From contig JBQTIR010000013.1 in NCBI GenBank assembly GCA_052387905.1, forward strand, positions 1-64,000: a stretch of 64,000 nt of DNA. Direction: 5' to 3'. The DNA comes from JBQTII01 sp052387905. GTDB lineage: Bacteria > Actinomycetota > Actinomycetes > Sporichthyales > Sporichthyaceae. Position numbers and translations under genes: made by a program. Below are positions 33,303 to 41,896 of this stretch, piece after piece. The notes below the pieces were generated by a model, which saw only the letters and a list, made by a program, of their open reading frames with translations, was not told the DNA's origin and did no database searches. How positions within the stretch are numbered: the first letter of the stretch is position 1; each line of letters starts with the position of its first letter.

Positions 33303-35878
33303 GCCAGACCGCTCAACTGGAACTCACCGAGACCGACCGCGCGGCCGCCGCGACGAACAAGCGCCGCTGGCTGGGGCTGGGCGTCATCGCGGTCTCCCAG
33401 TTGCTGATCGTCCTCGACGCGACGATCGTCAACGTCGCGCTGCCCGCCGTCTCCGCCGACCTGCAGGTCGCCGACGCGGACCGGCAGTGGATCGTCACGA
33501 TTTACGCCCTCGCCTTCGGCGGCCTGCTCCTGCTCGGGGGCCGGATCGCGGATTACCTGGGCCTGCGCCGCGCCCTGCTGGTCGGTATGGCCGGCTTCGC
33601 GGTCGCGTCGGCGATCGGCGGCGTGGCGGGCAACCTCGGGGTGCTGTTGCTGGCCCGGGCCGGCCAGGGCGCGTTCAGCGCGGTGATGGCGCCGGCGGCG
33701 CTCGCGCTGCTGGCCACGACCTTCACCGATCCGCGCGAGCGGGCCAAGGCCTTCTCGGTGTTCGGGGCGGTAGCCGGCGGCGGGTCCGCGCTGGGACTGA
33801 TCTTCGGCGGCATTCTCACCGAGTATCTGAACTGGCGCTGGACGATGTACGTCAACATCCCGGTCGCAATTTTCGCGTTCATCGGCGCCAAGATGCTGCT
33901 GCCGGACACCAAGAGTGAGCACCCGGGTCGCCTCGACCTCGTCGGCACGGTCCTGGGTACCGCGGGCCTGCTCACGCTCGTTTACAGCTTCTCCGAGGCC
34001 GAGCGTTCCGGGTGGACGCAGGCGAGCACGCTGACCTGGCTGGGCAGTGGGCTGAGCCTGCTGGTGGCCTTCGTCGTCAGCCAGCGGATCGTGGCCAACC
34101 CGCTGCTCCCGTTGCGGCTGTTCTCGAGTCGGACCCGTAGCGGGGCGATGATCGCGGTGGGCCTGGCGTCGGTCGGCATGTTCGGGGCCTTCTTCTTCCT
34201 GACCTTCTATCTGCAGGGCGTGCTCGGCTTCTCTCCGGTCAAGACCGGCGTCGCCTTCCTGCCGGTGACCGGGGGAGTCCTGGTCTCCTCCGCGATCATC
34301 AGCGGCGTGATGGACCGGATGCGGCCGCGGGCGATCATCGGCGCCGGCCTGTTCGGCGCCGCGGCCGGACTGCTGCTCCTGGTGCGGATGACGCCGGAGA
34401 GCAGCTATTCGGCGGAGGTCCTCCCGGCGTTGATCCTGATCGGCCTGAGCCTGGGTGGGGTCTTCGTGCCCTCCTTCAACGCCGGTACGGTCGGGGTCGC
34501 CCCGGCCGATGCCGGGGTGGCCAGCGCGGCGATCAACACCGCCCAGCAGGTCGGCGGCGCCCTCGGTGTCGCGCTGCTGTCCAGCGTCGCCGCCAACCGC
34601 ACCGCGGAGTACCTGCAGGGCCGGGAGATCACGCCGGACGTCCTGGTGGCCGGTCAGGTCGAGGGGTTCGCGCGCGCCGCTCTGGTGGCGGGGCTGATCT
34701 TGCTCGTGGCCGGCGTGGTGACCACCGTGATGATCAACGTGCGCCGACTCGAGGCCGCCCATCCGGGTGATCCAACAGCGCTGGCGGCCGTTCCCGCTGG
34801 CGCCGGGGGTACCGATGCTCCTACGGTGAATGACGTGATCGGTCGAAAGCGCGTCCCGCCGCCGGCCAGCCCCGGCGGCCCTAACGGCAGGCATCCCGAT
34901 GCGCAGGTGCCGGCCCGGCCGGTGTCCGCTCCCGTGGCGGAACCCGGCTCTGCTGCCCCGCCCGCTCCGGCCGTCCCGCCCGTTCCCGCTGCCCCGCCGG
35001 TCCAGGCGTTCCGCCCGGGCCCGCCGGTGCCGGCTGCCCGCCCGCAGGGCGACGGCAAAGCCGGCACGGCCCTGCCCGCGCGCGGTCACATCGGGGTGCG
35101 AGTGCGCCACCGCGACGGTGTGATGCTCCCGGGCGCCCTGGTCACCCTGCTCGACGAGGCCGGCCGGCCGCTGGGCACCCAGCGCGCCAACGCCGACGGC
35201 GAGGTCGACTTCGCCCCGGCCGAGGGCTCCATCTTCGTGGTCGTGGTCTCGCACCCCGGCTTCCTACCGAAGGCGACCACTGTCCCGCTGCCCGCCACCT
35301 CTGCGCAGTCCCTGGGCATCGAGGTGGCATTGGCGCCCGCCGCCCGGCTGGCGGGGCGCGTGCTCACGGCCCGCACCCGGACCCCCGTGCGCGACGCGCT
35401 GGTCACCCTTACCGACGCCAACGGACTGGTCATCGCCGCAACCAGCACCGATGCCCAAGGCACGTATGTGCTGGTCGACCTCACGGTCGAGTCGGGCACT
35501 CTCACCGTCACCGGCCCCGCGCTCATCCCGAACGCCGTGGCGGTGACGATCCCGGCCGGCTCGAACGCTCGAGCGGACGTCGACGTGCGCTCCACCGGAT
35601 CCGTCGACGGGATCGCCCGCACCGCCTCCGGTGCGCCGATCGCCGATGCCCGGGTCAGTCTGCTCGACGCCTCCGGTAACGCGGTGGCCGTGACCCACAC
35701 CGACGCCCGCGGCCTGTACTCCTTCGCCGAGGTCGAGGAGGGCGCTTACACCCTCGTCGCGGTCGGCTATCCCCAGGTCACCGCGGAGCTCTCGCTCTCG
35801 GCCGGCCAGTCGCTGTCCGGCGAGGTCACCCTGGCCCACGCCCACGTTCCGGCACCTCCCGCGGCCCGGGCTTTCTGA
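33299..35878 (+). CDS. DHA2-family MFS exporter fused to carboxypeptidase-regulatory-like domains
   Basis: It encodes 859 residues. Residues about 25-485 form a 14-helix DHA2 drug/H+ antiporter, including LDATIVNVALPAV (motif typical of EmrB/QacA) and GGRIADYLGLRRALL. A Pro/Ala linker (about 485-595) follows. About 260 residues then form three prealbumin-like beta-sandwich repeats of the CarboxypepD_reg type (ADGEVDFAPAEGS, TSTDAQGTYVLVDL, THTDARGLYSFAEVEEGAY). This tail is cytoplasmic if the 14-helix topology holds. The substrate is unknown; co-regulation with TetR suggests multidrug efflux. GTG 33299 was chosen for the overlap with tetR. Confidence 0.9.
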   Translation: MSQTAQLELTETDRAAAATNKRRWLGLGVIAVSQLLIVLDATIVNVALPAVSADLQVADADRQWIVTIYALAFGGLLLLGGRIADYLGLRRALLVGMAGFAVASAIGGVAGNLGVLLLARAGQGAFSAVMAPAALALLATTFTDPRERAKAFSVFGAVAGGGSALGLIFGGILTEYLNWRWTMYVNIPVAIFAFIGAKMLLPDTKSEHPGRLDLVGTVLGTAGLLTLVYSFSEAERSGWTQASTLTWLGSGLSLLVAFVVSQRIVANPLLPLRLFSSRTRSGAMIAVGLASVGMFGAFFFLTFYLQGVLGFSPVKTGVAFLPVTGGVLVSSAIISGVMDRMRPRAIIGAGLFGAAAGLLLLVRMTPESSYSAEVLPALILIGLSLGGVFVPSFNAGTVGVAPADAGVASAAINTAQQVGGALGVALLSSVAANRTAEYLQGREITPDVLVAGQVEGFARAALVAGLILLVAGVVTTVMINVRRLEAAHPGDPTALAAVPAGAGGTDAPTVNDVIGRKRVPPPASPGGPNGRHPDAQVPARPVSAPVAEPGSAAPPAPAVPPVPAAPPVQAFRPGPPVPAARPQGDGKAGTALPARGHIGVRVRHRDGVMLPGALVTLLDEAGRPLGTQRANADGEVDFAPAEGSIFVVVVSHPGFLPKATTVPLPATSAQSLGIEVALAPAARLAGRVLTARTRTPVRDALVTLTDANGLVIAATSTDAQGTYVLVDLTVESGTLTVTGPALIPNAVAVTIPAGSNARADVDVRSTGSVDGIARTASGAPIADARVSLLDASGNAVAVTHTDARGLYSFAEVEEGAYTLVAVGYPQVTAELSLSAGQSLSGEVTLAHAHVPAPPAARAF

Positions 35879-35899
35879 CCCGCGGGGCAGGATAGGCGC

Positions 35900-36541
35900 G
35901 TGCCCGCCTACATCCGCTCGGTGAATGTCGGGCCCGCCAGGTCGAGTCCGCACGCCGGCCTCGGGCGCACTGCGTTCGACAAGCGGCCGGTGCACGCGCG
36001 GGTCCGTGCTCACCCGCTCGGGCTGGACGGCGATGAACAGGCCAATCGACGCCATCACGGCGGCCTCGATCAGGCGGTGTACGCCTTCGCCCGGGAGGAC
36101 CTCGACCGCTGGCACCACGAACTGGGGCGGGAACTGCCGGACGGGGCGTTCGGGGAGAACCTCACGACCGTCGGTATCGACCTCAACGACGTCGTGATCG
36201 GTGAGCGCTGGGCAGTCGGGGAGGCCGAGTTCGAGGTGTCCTGCCCCCGGGTGCCGTGCCGAACGTTCGCACGGGTGCTCGGCGAGCCGCGCTGGATCAA
36301 GCGCTTCACCGCGCAGGGGCGCTCGGGGGCCTACCTGCGGGTGCTCGGAGAGGGGACGGTGGGCGCCGGCGACGAGATTCGCGTGCTCGCGCGACCTACG
36401 CACGGCGTCACCGCCGGTGAGACCTTCCGGGCGATGCTCCTCGAGCCGGAACTGCTGCCGCGTCTGCTCGACGTCCCCGAGCTACCGACCAAGATTCGCC
36501 AGCGCGCCCGCGCCCACCTCGGGGCCCAGGACATCCCCTAA
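35900..36541 (+). CDS. MOSC-domain protein (YiiM-like)
   Basis: The 213-residue protein begins VPAYIRSVNVGPA. MOSC features include NRRHHGGLDQAVYAFAREDL, GAFGENLTTVGID and the conserved cysteine in CPRVPCRTFARVLGE, which in this family can bind sulfur for molybdenum-cofactor chemistry. YiiM in E. coli reduces N-hydroxylated compounds; a similar detoxifying role is possible. Its stop shares one base with the hemW start. Confidence 0.9.
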   Translation: MPAYIRSVNVGPARSSPHAGLGRTAFDKRPVHARVRAHPLGLDGDEQANRRHHGGLDQAVYAFAREDLDRWHHELGRELPDGAFGENLTTVGIDLNDVVIGERWAVGEAEFEVSCPRVPCRTFARVLGEPRWIKRFTAQGRSGAYLRVLGEGTVGAGDEIRVLARPTHGVTAGETFRAMLLEPELLPRLLDVPELPTKIRQRARAHLGAQDIP

Positions 36542-37767
36542 TGGCGGGCCCGCCACCCGCGGGCGAGCCCGTGCCCACGGGCGGCGCGCTCCCGTCTGCT
36601 GCACTGACCAGTCTCGGCGCCCGCGGATTCGGGGTCTACCTGCACGTGCCGTTCTGCGCGACGCGGTGCGGCTACTGCGACTTCAATACCTATACCGCGG
36701 ACGAATTGGGTGAGGGGGCCTCGCGTGCGGACTTCCCGGCGACCGCGGCGGCGGAAATCCGCTTCGCGGCCCGGGTGCTCGCGGCCGGCGGTGGGCCGGT
36801 GCCCGCCGCACAGACCGTCTTCGTCGGCGGCGGCACACCGACCCTGCTGCCGCCGTCTTCGCTCGCGTCGATGCTCGAGGTTGTTCGCGCAGAGTTCGGC
36901 CTGACAGCGGATGCCGAGGTCAGCACGGAGGCCAATCCCGACTCCGTCGACCAGCGGAGTCTGGCCGCACTGCGCGAGGCCGGATTCACCCGCATCTCCT
37001 TCGGCATGCAGAGCGCCCGTCCGCATGTGCTCGCCGCGCTCGAGCGCACCCACACCCCGGGGCGGGCGACCCGCGCCGTGGCCTGGGCGCACGTTGCCGG
37101 CTTCACCCACGTCAACCTGGACCTGATCTACGGCGCCCCGGGGGAGAGCGACGAGGATTGGGCCGCCTCGCTGACCGCGGCGGTCGAGGCCGGGCCGGAC
37201 CATGTCAGCGCCTACGCCCTCATCGTCGAGGAGGGCACCCGGCTGTCCGCCCGGGTGCGGCGCGGGGAGGTCGCCGTGGCCGATGATGACGCCCTGGCTC
37301 GGCGCTACGAGGCGACCGACGCCGCGCTGTCCGCCGCCGGGCTGACGTGGTACGAGGTGTCGAACTGGGCGGCGCCCGGGGCGCAGTGCCGACATAACCA
37401 GCTGTACTGGACCGGCGCCAACTGGTGGGGCGTCGGACCTGGTGCGCACTCGCACATCGGCGGCGTGCGGTGGTGGAACGTGCGTCACCCCCGCGACTAC
37501 GCCGCCCGTCTGACGGCGGGTCAGAGTCCGGGTGCCGGGCGCGAGATCCTGAGCGACGCCGAGCAACACCTGGAGGACGTGATGCTGCGGCTGCGCCTGG
37601 CCGAGGGTCTGGCCCTGGCGGCTCTCGGCCCGTCCGGGCGCGGCGGTGCGCAGCGGGCACTGGCCGCCGGCTTGCTCGATCCGGTGGCCTATGCCGGTGG
37701 CCGCGCGGTGTTGACCCTTCGCGGCCGCTTGCTCGCGGATGCGGTGGTGCGCGACCTCACGGAGTGA
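36541..37767 (+). CDS. hemW: Radical SAM heme chaperone HemW
   Basis: The 408-residue protein has the radical SAM cysteines CATRCGYCDF (C39, C43, C46), GGGTPTLLPPSSL, and EANPDSVDQRSL. It has no N-terminal features of true coproporphyrinogen dehydrogenase HemN, so HemW (heme insertion into respiratory enzymes) is the better name. A lepA-hemW-hrcA order is common in actinobacteria and other bacteria. A 76-bp palindromic repeat starts 6 bp after the stop. Confidence 0.93.
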   Translation: MAGPPPAGEPVPTGGALPSAALTSLGARGFGVYLHVPFCATRCGYCDFNTYTADELGEGASRADFPATAAAEIRFAARVLAAGGGPVPAAQTVFVGGGTPTLLPPSSLASMLEVVRAEFGLTADAEVSTEANPDSVDQRSLAALREAGFTRISFGMQSARPHVLAALERTHTPGRATRAVAWAHVAGFTHVNLDLIYGAPGESDEDWAASLTAAVEAGPDHVSAYALIVEEGTRLSARVRRGEVAVADDDALARRYEATDAALSAAGLTWYEVSNWAAPGAQCRHNQLYWTGANWWGVGPGAHSHIGGVRWWNVRHPRDYAARLTAGQSPGAGREILSDAEQHLEDVMLRLRLAEGLALAALGPSGRGGAQRALAAGLLDPVAYAGGRAVLTLRGRLLADAVVRDLTE

Positions 37768-37773
37768 ATCGGC

Positions 37774-37849
37774 GCGGCATGCATGCCGAAACCCGTGCGA
37801 CACGCCGTGGGGATGTCGGCGTGTCGCGCCGTTTCAGCATGCATGCCGC
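37774..37849. repeat. 77-bp palindromic repeat, copy 2 (after hemW)
   Basis: Outer arms GCGGCATGCATGCC (37774-37787) and GCATGCATGCCGC (37837-37849) and inner arms TGCGACACGCCG (37796-37807) and CGGCGTGTCGC (37817-37827) enclose a 9-nt loop. It is one base shorter than the other copies. It sits between the convergent hemW and DUF3097 genes, 9 bp before the latter's stop. Confidence 0.85.
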
Positions 37850-37858
37850 CCTGACATG

Positions 37859-38683
37859 TCAGTCCGTCACGAAATCGATGAGTTCCTCGACCTTGCTCAG
37901 CAACTCGGGGTCCAGATCGGTCCACGAATTGACCTTGGACAGGATGCGCTTCCAGGCCTCGTAGGTCGGGCAGTTCCAGCCGAGTGCGCTGACCACGCCC
38001 TCCTTCCACGGCTGCCCGCGCGGCACCACCGGCCAGGCTGCGATACCCAGTGCCGAGGGCTTCACCGCCTGCCAGACATCCACGAAGGGGTGCCCGACGA
38101 CCAGGGTGTGCTCCCGCGAGGTGACCTGCGCGGCCAGGCGAGCCTCCTTCGAGCCCGGCACCAAGTGGTCCACGAGCACGCCGAGGCGGGCGTCGCGCGC
38201 GGGGGCGAACTCGGCCACCAACGCCGGGAGGTCATCGATGCCCTCCAGGTACTCCACGACGACGCCGACCTCACGCAGGTCTTCGCCCCAGACCCGCTCG
38301 ACGAGTTCGGCGTCGTGGCGGCCCTCGACGTAGATGCGCGAGGCCCGGGCCACCCGGGCCCGGGAGCGCGGGGCGGCGATCGAGCCCGACGCGGTCCGCG
38401 TCACCGTGATCGAGGCAGCGCCGACCGGGGCGATGAGCGTGACCGGTGCGCCGTCGATCAGCCAGCCCGGCCCGAGCGGAAAGGTGCGGTGGCGGCCCTT
38501 GCCGTCGACCAGGGTGACCAGGTGCCCACCGGGCCCCTTCTCGCAGCGCAACACCGCGCCGCAGAAGCCGGTGTCGACCTCCTCGATGACGAGGCCGAGC
38601 TCAGCGGCCACCTCGGGGACGACGCGGGGCCGACGCCAGTTGCCCGCGAGCGCGTCGTCGCCATATCGGTCAGCTGGGCCCAC
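37859..38683 (-). CDS. DUF3097 family protein
   Basis: The 274-residue protein is conserved beside hrcA in actinobacteria. Recognisable segments are GPGWLIDGAPVTLIAPVG, ARASRIYVEGRHDAELVERVW (a TOPRIM-like EGRHDAEL segment), VLVDHLVPGSKEARLA, and HTLVVGHPFVDVWQAVKP. The Glu and DHL acidic residues resemble a TOPRIM metal site, so a nucleic-acid role is possible, but the family is uncharacterised to my knowledge. The start is GTG 38683, just downstream of GGGAG. It is divergent from hrcA across the CIRCE element. Confidence 0.85.
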   Translation of the reverse strand: MGPADRYGDDALAGNWRRPRVVPEVAAELGLVIEEVDTGFCGAVLRCEKGPGGHLVTLVDGKGRHRTFPLGPGWLIDGAPVTLIAPVGAASITVTRTASGSIAAPRSRARVARASRIYVEGRHDAELVERVWGEDLREVGVVVEYLEGIDDLPALVAEFAPARDARLGVLVDHLVPGSKEARLAAQVTSREHTLVVGHPFVDVWQAVKPSALGIAAWPVVPRGQPWKEGVVSALGWNCPTYEAWKRILSKVNSWTDLDPELLSKVEELIDFVTD

Positions 38684-38693
38684 TCCCGTAGAG

Positions 38694-38718
38694 TGGCACT
38701 CGAGGCACGAGAGTGCCA
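38694..38718. promoter_or_regulatory. CIRCE heat-shock operator
   Basis: TGGCACTC (38694-38701), nine bases, then GAGTGCCA (38711-38718) is the CIRCE inverted repeat bound by HrcA (consensus TTAGCACTC-N9-GAGTGCTAA with a G/C substitution on each side). It lies 79 bp before hrcA and 11 bp from the DUF3097 start, so it may control both genes. Confidence 0.93.
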
Positions 38719-38796
38719 GACGACGCGGCGGCGATCGGCAGCGAAAGGTTCGCTCCCTCAGCCTCGCTACGTTCAGTCGCCCGACGGGAGGCGCGC

Positions 38797-39822
38797 ATGC
38801 TTGAGGACCGCAAGCTCGACGTACTGCGCGCGATCGTCGAGGACTTCGTCGCCACGCAGGAACCCGTCGGGTCCAAGGCGTTGGTCGACCGCCACAACCT
38901 CGGGGTCTCCCCGGCGACCATCCGCAACGACATGGCCGCCCTGGAGGAAGAGGGCTACATCGCCGCCCCGCACACCAGCGCCGGGCGCATCCCCACCGAC
39001 AAGGGCTACCGGCTCTTCGTCGACCGCTTGGCCGAGGTCAAACCGCTCTCGGTGGCCGAGCGCAAGGCCATCGCCCGCTTCCTGGACTCCGCGGTCAACC
39101 TCGACGACGTCGTCGACCGCACGGTGCGCTTGCTCTCCCAGCTGACCCGCCAGGTCGCGGTGGTGCAGTACCCGCTGCTGTCGGCGGCTGCGGTGCGCCA
39201 TCTCGAGTTGCTGCCGATCGCCCCGGGCCGGGTGATGCTGGTGCTGATCACCGATACCGGCCGGGTCGAGCAGCGCGTCGTGGAGGTGCCGGTGCTCACC
39301 ACCGACGACCTGCTTCCCGAGATGCGGGCGCGACTGAACGCGGCGCTGGACGGGCGGCGCCTCAGCGTGGCCGAAGCGGCCATCGCGGAGGTGGAGGCCG
39401 CGGTCGTGCTGGTCGATCCGGCGACCGACGGTGCGGTGGTGCGCGCCGTCACCGCGGCGCTGCGCCAGATGATCGACGACACCCGCGACCACCGGGTCGT
39501 CGTCGCCGGTGCGGCCAACCTCGCTCGCTCCGGCCACGACTTCCCGGACTCGCTGCAGATGGTGCTCGAAGCGCTCGAGGAGCAGGTCGTGCTGATGCGT
39601 CTGCTCGGAGAGGGTGCGACCCCCGACGTCAGCGTGCGAATCGGTCACGAGAATGCGCTGGACGCCCTGGCCGGGACCTCGGTCGTGGCCTCGGGATACG
39701 GTCAGCGCGAGGTCGTCGCCCGCCTGGGGGTCATCGGTCCGACCCGGATGGACTATCCGGGGACGATGGGTGCGGTGCGTGCGGTGGCCAGGTACGTCGG
39801 ACACATTCTCTCAGCTGAGTAG
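38797..39822 (+). CDS. hrcA: Heat-inducible transcription repressor HrcA
   Basis: It encodes 341 residues from ATG 38797, preceded by GGGAGG. The N-terminal winged helix starts LEDRKLDVLRAIVEDFV and includes VSPATIRNDMAALEEEGYI. The LPHTSAGR-like segment reads APHTSAGRIPTDKGYRLFVD. HrcA binds CIRCE and represses chaperone genes until heat shock. It is followed 30 bp later by dnaJ, giving the common hrcA-dnaJ2 unit. The frame upstream to 38713 reads through CIRCE and was rejected. Confidence 0.96.
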   Translation: MLEDRKLDVLRAIVEDFVATQEPVGSKALVDRHNLGVSPATIRNDMAALEEEGYIAAPHTSAGRIPTDKGYRLFVDRLAEVKPLSVAERKAIARFLDSAVNLDDVVDRTVRLLSQLTRQVAVVQYPLLSAAAVRHLELLPIAPGRVMLVLITDTGRVEQRVVEVPVLTTDDLLPEMRARLNAALDGRRLSVAEAAIAEVEAAVVLVDPATDGAVVRAVTAALRQMIDDTRDHRVVVAGAANLARSGHDFPDSLQMVLEALEEQVVLMRLLGEGATPDVSVRIGHENALDALAGTSVVASGYGQREVVARLGVIGPTRMDYPGTMGAVRAVARYVGHILSAE

Positions 39823-39852
39823 GGGTCAGTTTCTTCATGGGCGAGTCCAGTA

Positions 39853-40995
39853 ATGGCTGATTACTACGCGGTGCTCGGCGTGGCCCGGGACGCGAACGCG
39901 GACACGATCAAGAAGGCGTATCGCCGTCTTGCCCGTGAGCTGCACCCGGACATCAATCCGGACCCGGCCGTCCAGGAACGCTTCAAGGAGGTCACCGCGG
40001 CCTACGAGGTGCTCTCGGACCCGCAGAAGCGTCAGCTGCACGACCTCGGCGGGGATCCGCTGTCATCCGGCGGGGGTGGCGGCCCCGGCTTCGGTGGTGG
40101 CCCGGCCGGTTTCGGCTTCGGCGACATCATGGACGCGTTCTTCGGCCAGACTTCCTCGCGCGGCCCGCGCAGTCGGGTTCAGCGTGGCAACGACGCCCTG
40201 CTGCAATTGGAGATCGATCTCGTCGACGCGGTCTTCGGGTCGACTCGCGAGCTGACCATCGACACCGCGGTGGTCTGCGGGCGCTGCGCCGGACGCGGCG
40301 CAGAGGCGGGAACCACGCCGGTCACCTGCGACATGTGCAAGGGCCGCGGCGAGATCGCGACCGTGCAGCGCTCGTTCCTCGGTCAGGTTATGACCGCCCG
40401 TCCGTGTGGGCAGTGCCGCGGGTTCGGCACCGTGATCTCCTCGCCGTGTTCGGAGTGTGTCGGGGAGGGCCGGGTCCGCAGCCGGCGGACGTTGAAGGTC
40501 AAGATCCCCGCCGGGGTCGAGACGGGCACCCGCATCCAGTTGGTCGGTGAGGGCGAGGTCGGTCCGGGGGGAGGTCCCGCCGGCGACCTCTACCTGGAGA
40601 TCTCCGAGCGTCCGCACCCGCGCCTGACGCGGCACGGCGACGATCTGCACCTGCACGTGGAACTGCCGATGACGGCAGCCGCCCTCGGGGTGAGCATCGA
40701 GATCGAGACCCTCGACGGTCCTTACACCGCGGAGTTCAAAGCGGGGTGGCCCTCGGGCAAGCCGCTCCGCATCCCCGCCTACGGCGTTCCGCATCTGCGC
40801 GGGACCGGGCGCGGTGATCTGATCCTCGATGTCGAGGTGTGCACCCCGACCGATTTGGACGACACACAGCGCGAATTGCTGCGCGAACTCGCCCGTCTGC
40901 GCCGGGAGGAGAACCCGACCGGCGAACCCAAGGTTGATGACCCCGGCCTGTTCTCGAAGTTCTCCAAGCTGCGCGGCGCCTTCGGCGGGCGCTAG
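39853..40995 (+). CDS. dnaJ: Chaperone DnaJ
   Basis: The 380-residue co-chaperone of DnaK has a J domain at residues 1-65 (HPD near 35), a short Gly/Phe-rich region, and four CxxCxGxG zinc repeats (CGRCAGRG, CDMCKGRG, CGQCRGFG, CSECVGEG). The C-terminal substrate-binding domains follow. Its position after hrcA identifies it as the dnaJ2-type copy of actinobacteria, where a second dnaJ usually lies in the dnaK operon elsewhere. Confidence 0.96.
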   Translation: MADYYAVLGVARDANADTIKKAYRRLARELHPDINPDPAVQERFKEVTAAYEVLSDPQKRQLHDLGGDPLSSGGGGGPGFGGGPAGFGFGDIMDAFFGQTSSRGPRSRVQRGNDALLQLEIDLVDAVFGSTRELTIDTAVVCGRCAGRGAEAGTTPVTCDMCKGRGEIATVQRSFLGQVMTARPCGQCRGFGTVISSPCSECVGEGRVRSRRTLKVKIPAGVETGTRIQLVGEGEVGPGGGPAGDLYLEISERPHPRLTRHGDDLHLHVELPMTAAALGVSIEIETLDGPYTAEFKAGWPSGKPLRIPAYGVPHLRGTGRGDLILDVEVCTPTDLDDTQRELLRELARLRREENPTGEPKVDDPGLFSKFSKLRGAFGGR

Positions 40996-41090
40996 CCCCC
41001 CATGGGCGAGCGCAGCGAGCTCACAGTGAGCATCGAGCGCGGCCCCGCGAGGACGCGGCGTCATCGGCGGCTGGCCGTGGTGGTGACGCA

Positions 41091-41825
41091 GTGAGCGCGC
41101 CGCTGTTCCTCGTTGAGCCGGGCACCTTGGCGGTGACCGGCACTGTGCGGCTCGACGGTCCGGAGGGCCGGCATGCGGCCAGGGTGCGACGGCTGCGGGT
41201 GGGCGAGCTCGTCGACGTGGCCGATGGTGCCGGTGCGGTGGCGCACTGTGTGGTTACTGCTGTCCAGCCAGAGAGCGTCGTTCTCGACGTGACGAGTCAT
41301 CAGATGGTGGCAGAGCCGGCGCTGCGCTTCGTCGTCGTGCAGGGGTTGCCCAAGGCCGACCGGGGCGAACTCGCGGTCGAGATGCTCACCGAGGTCGGGG
41401 TCGACGAGATCGTGCCCTGGGCTGCGACGCGCAGTGTGACGGTGTGGAAGGGCGAGCGCGGAACCAAATCGGCGCAGCGCTGGGCTGTTCACGCCCGGGA
41501 GGCCGCCAAGCAGGCCCGCCGGCCCCGGGTGCCCCTCGTCGCGCCGCTCGCCGACGCCGTGACGCTGGCCGGCCGCGTGCGATCAGCGGCGTTGGCACTG
41601 GTGCTGCACGAGGGCGCGAGCACACCGCTGGCGTCGGTCGCCCTGCCGGCGAGTGGCGAGGTGCTGCTGGTCGTCGGGCCAGAAGGTGGCATCGACGACG
41701 CGGAACTGCGCGCGCTCACCGACGCCGGCGCGCAGGTCTGCCGCCTGGGCCAGGAGGTCCTGCGCACCTCGACCGCGGGGGTCGCCGCCCTCGCCGCGCT
41801 CTCGGGCCGCGGCCGCTGGGCCTAA
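41091..41825 (+). CDS. rsmE: 16S rRNA m3U1498 methyltransferase RsmE
   Basis: The 244-residue SPOUT-class enzyme methylates N3 of U1498 in 16S rRNA with S-adenosylmethionine. It has an N-terminal PUA-like domain (GPEGRHAARVRRLRVGELVD), GLPKADRGELAVEMLTEVGV and the knot motif VVGPEGGIDDAELRAL followed by LGQEVLRTSTAGVAAL. GTG 41091 overlaps the stop of a possible 30-residue upstream reading frame (41002-41094) by four bases, which could be coincidence. Confidence 0.94.
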   Translation: MSAPLFLVEPGTLAVTGTVRLDGPEGRHAARVRRLRVGELVDVADGAGAVAHCVVTAVQPESVVLDVTSHQMVAEPALRFVVVQGLPKADRGELAVEMLTEVGVDEIVPWAATRSVTVWKGERGTKSAQRWAVHAREAAKQARRPRVPLVAPLADAVTLAGRVRSAALALVLHEGASTPLASVALPASGEVLLVVGPEGGIDDAELRALTDAGAQVCRLGQEVLRTSTAGVAALAALSGRGRWA

Positions 41826-41835
41826 TTCACCAACC

Positions 41836-41889
41836 TCGGGTGGCGCGTGTACCTATCCAGGGCCCGCAATAGGTCCACCCGCCACCCGA
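41836..41889. terminator. Nested hairpin between convergent rsmE and Gmad2 genes
   Basis: TCGGGTGGCG (41836-41845) pairs perfectly with CGCCACCCGA (41880-41889). An inner pair ACCTAT/ATAGGT (41851-41856 with 41869-41874) lies inside. It starts 11 bp after the rsmE stop and ends 8 bp before the stop of the opposite gene, consistent with bidirectional termination. Confidence 0.6.
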
Positions 41890-41896
41890 AGATGGG

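Noticed and set aside
37774..37849. The palindromic repeat as part of a coding sequence for a small peptide
   Set aside because: Open frames cross all three copies but without a common frame or start; the symmetry explains the sequence better.
41002..41094. 30-codon frame overlapping the rsmE start by four bases
   Set aside because: It has an Arg-rich low-complexity product and no convincing ribosome binding site; the overlap alone is not enough to call a gene.
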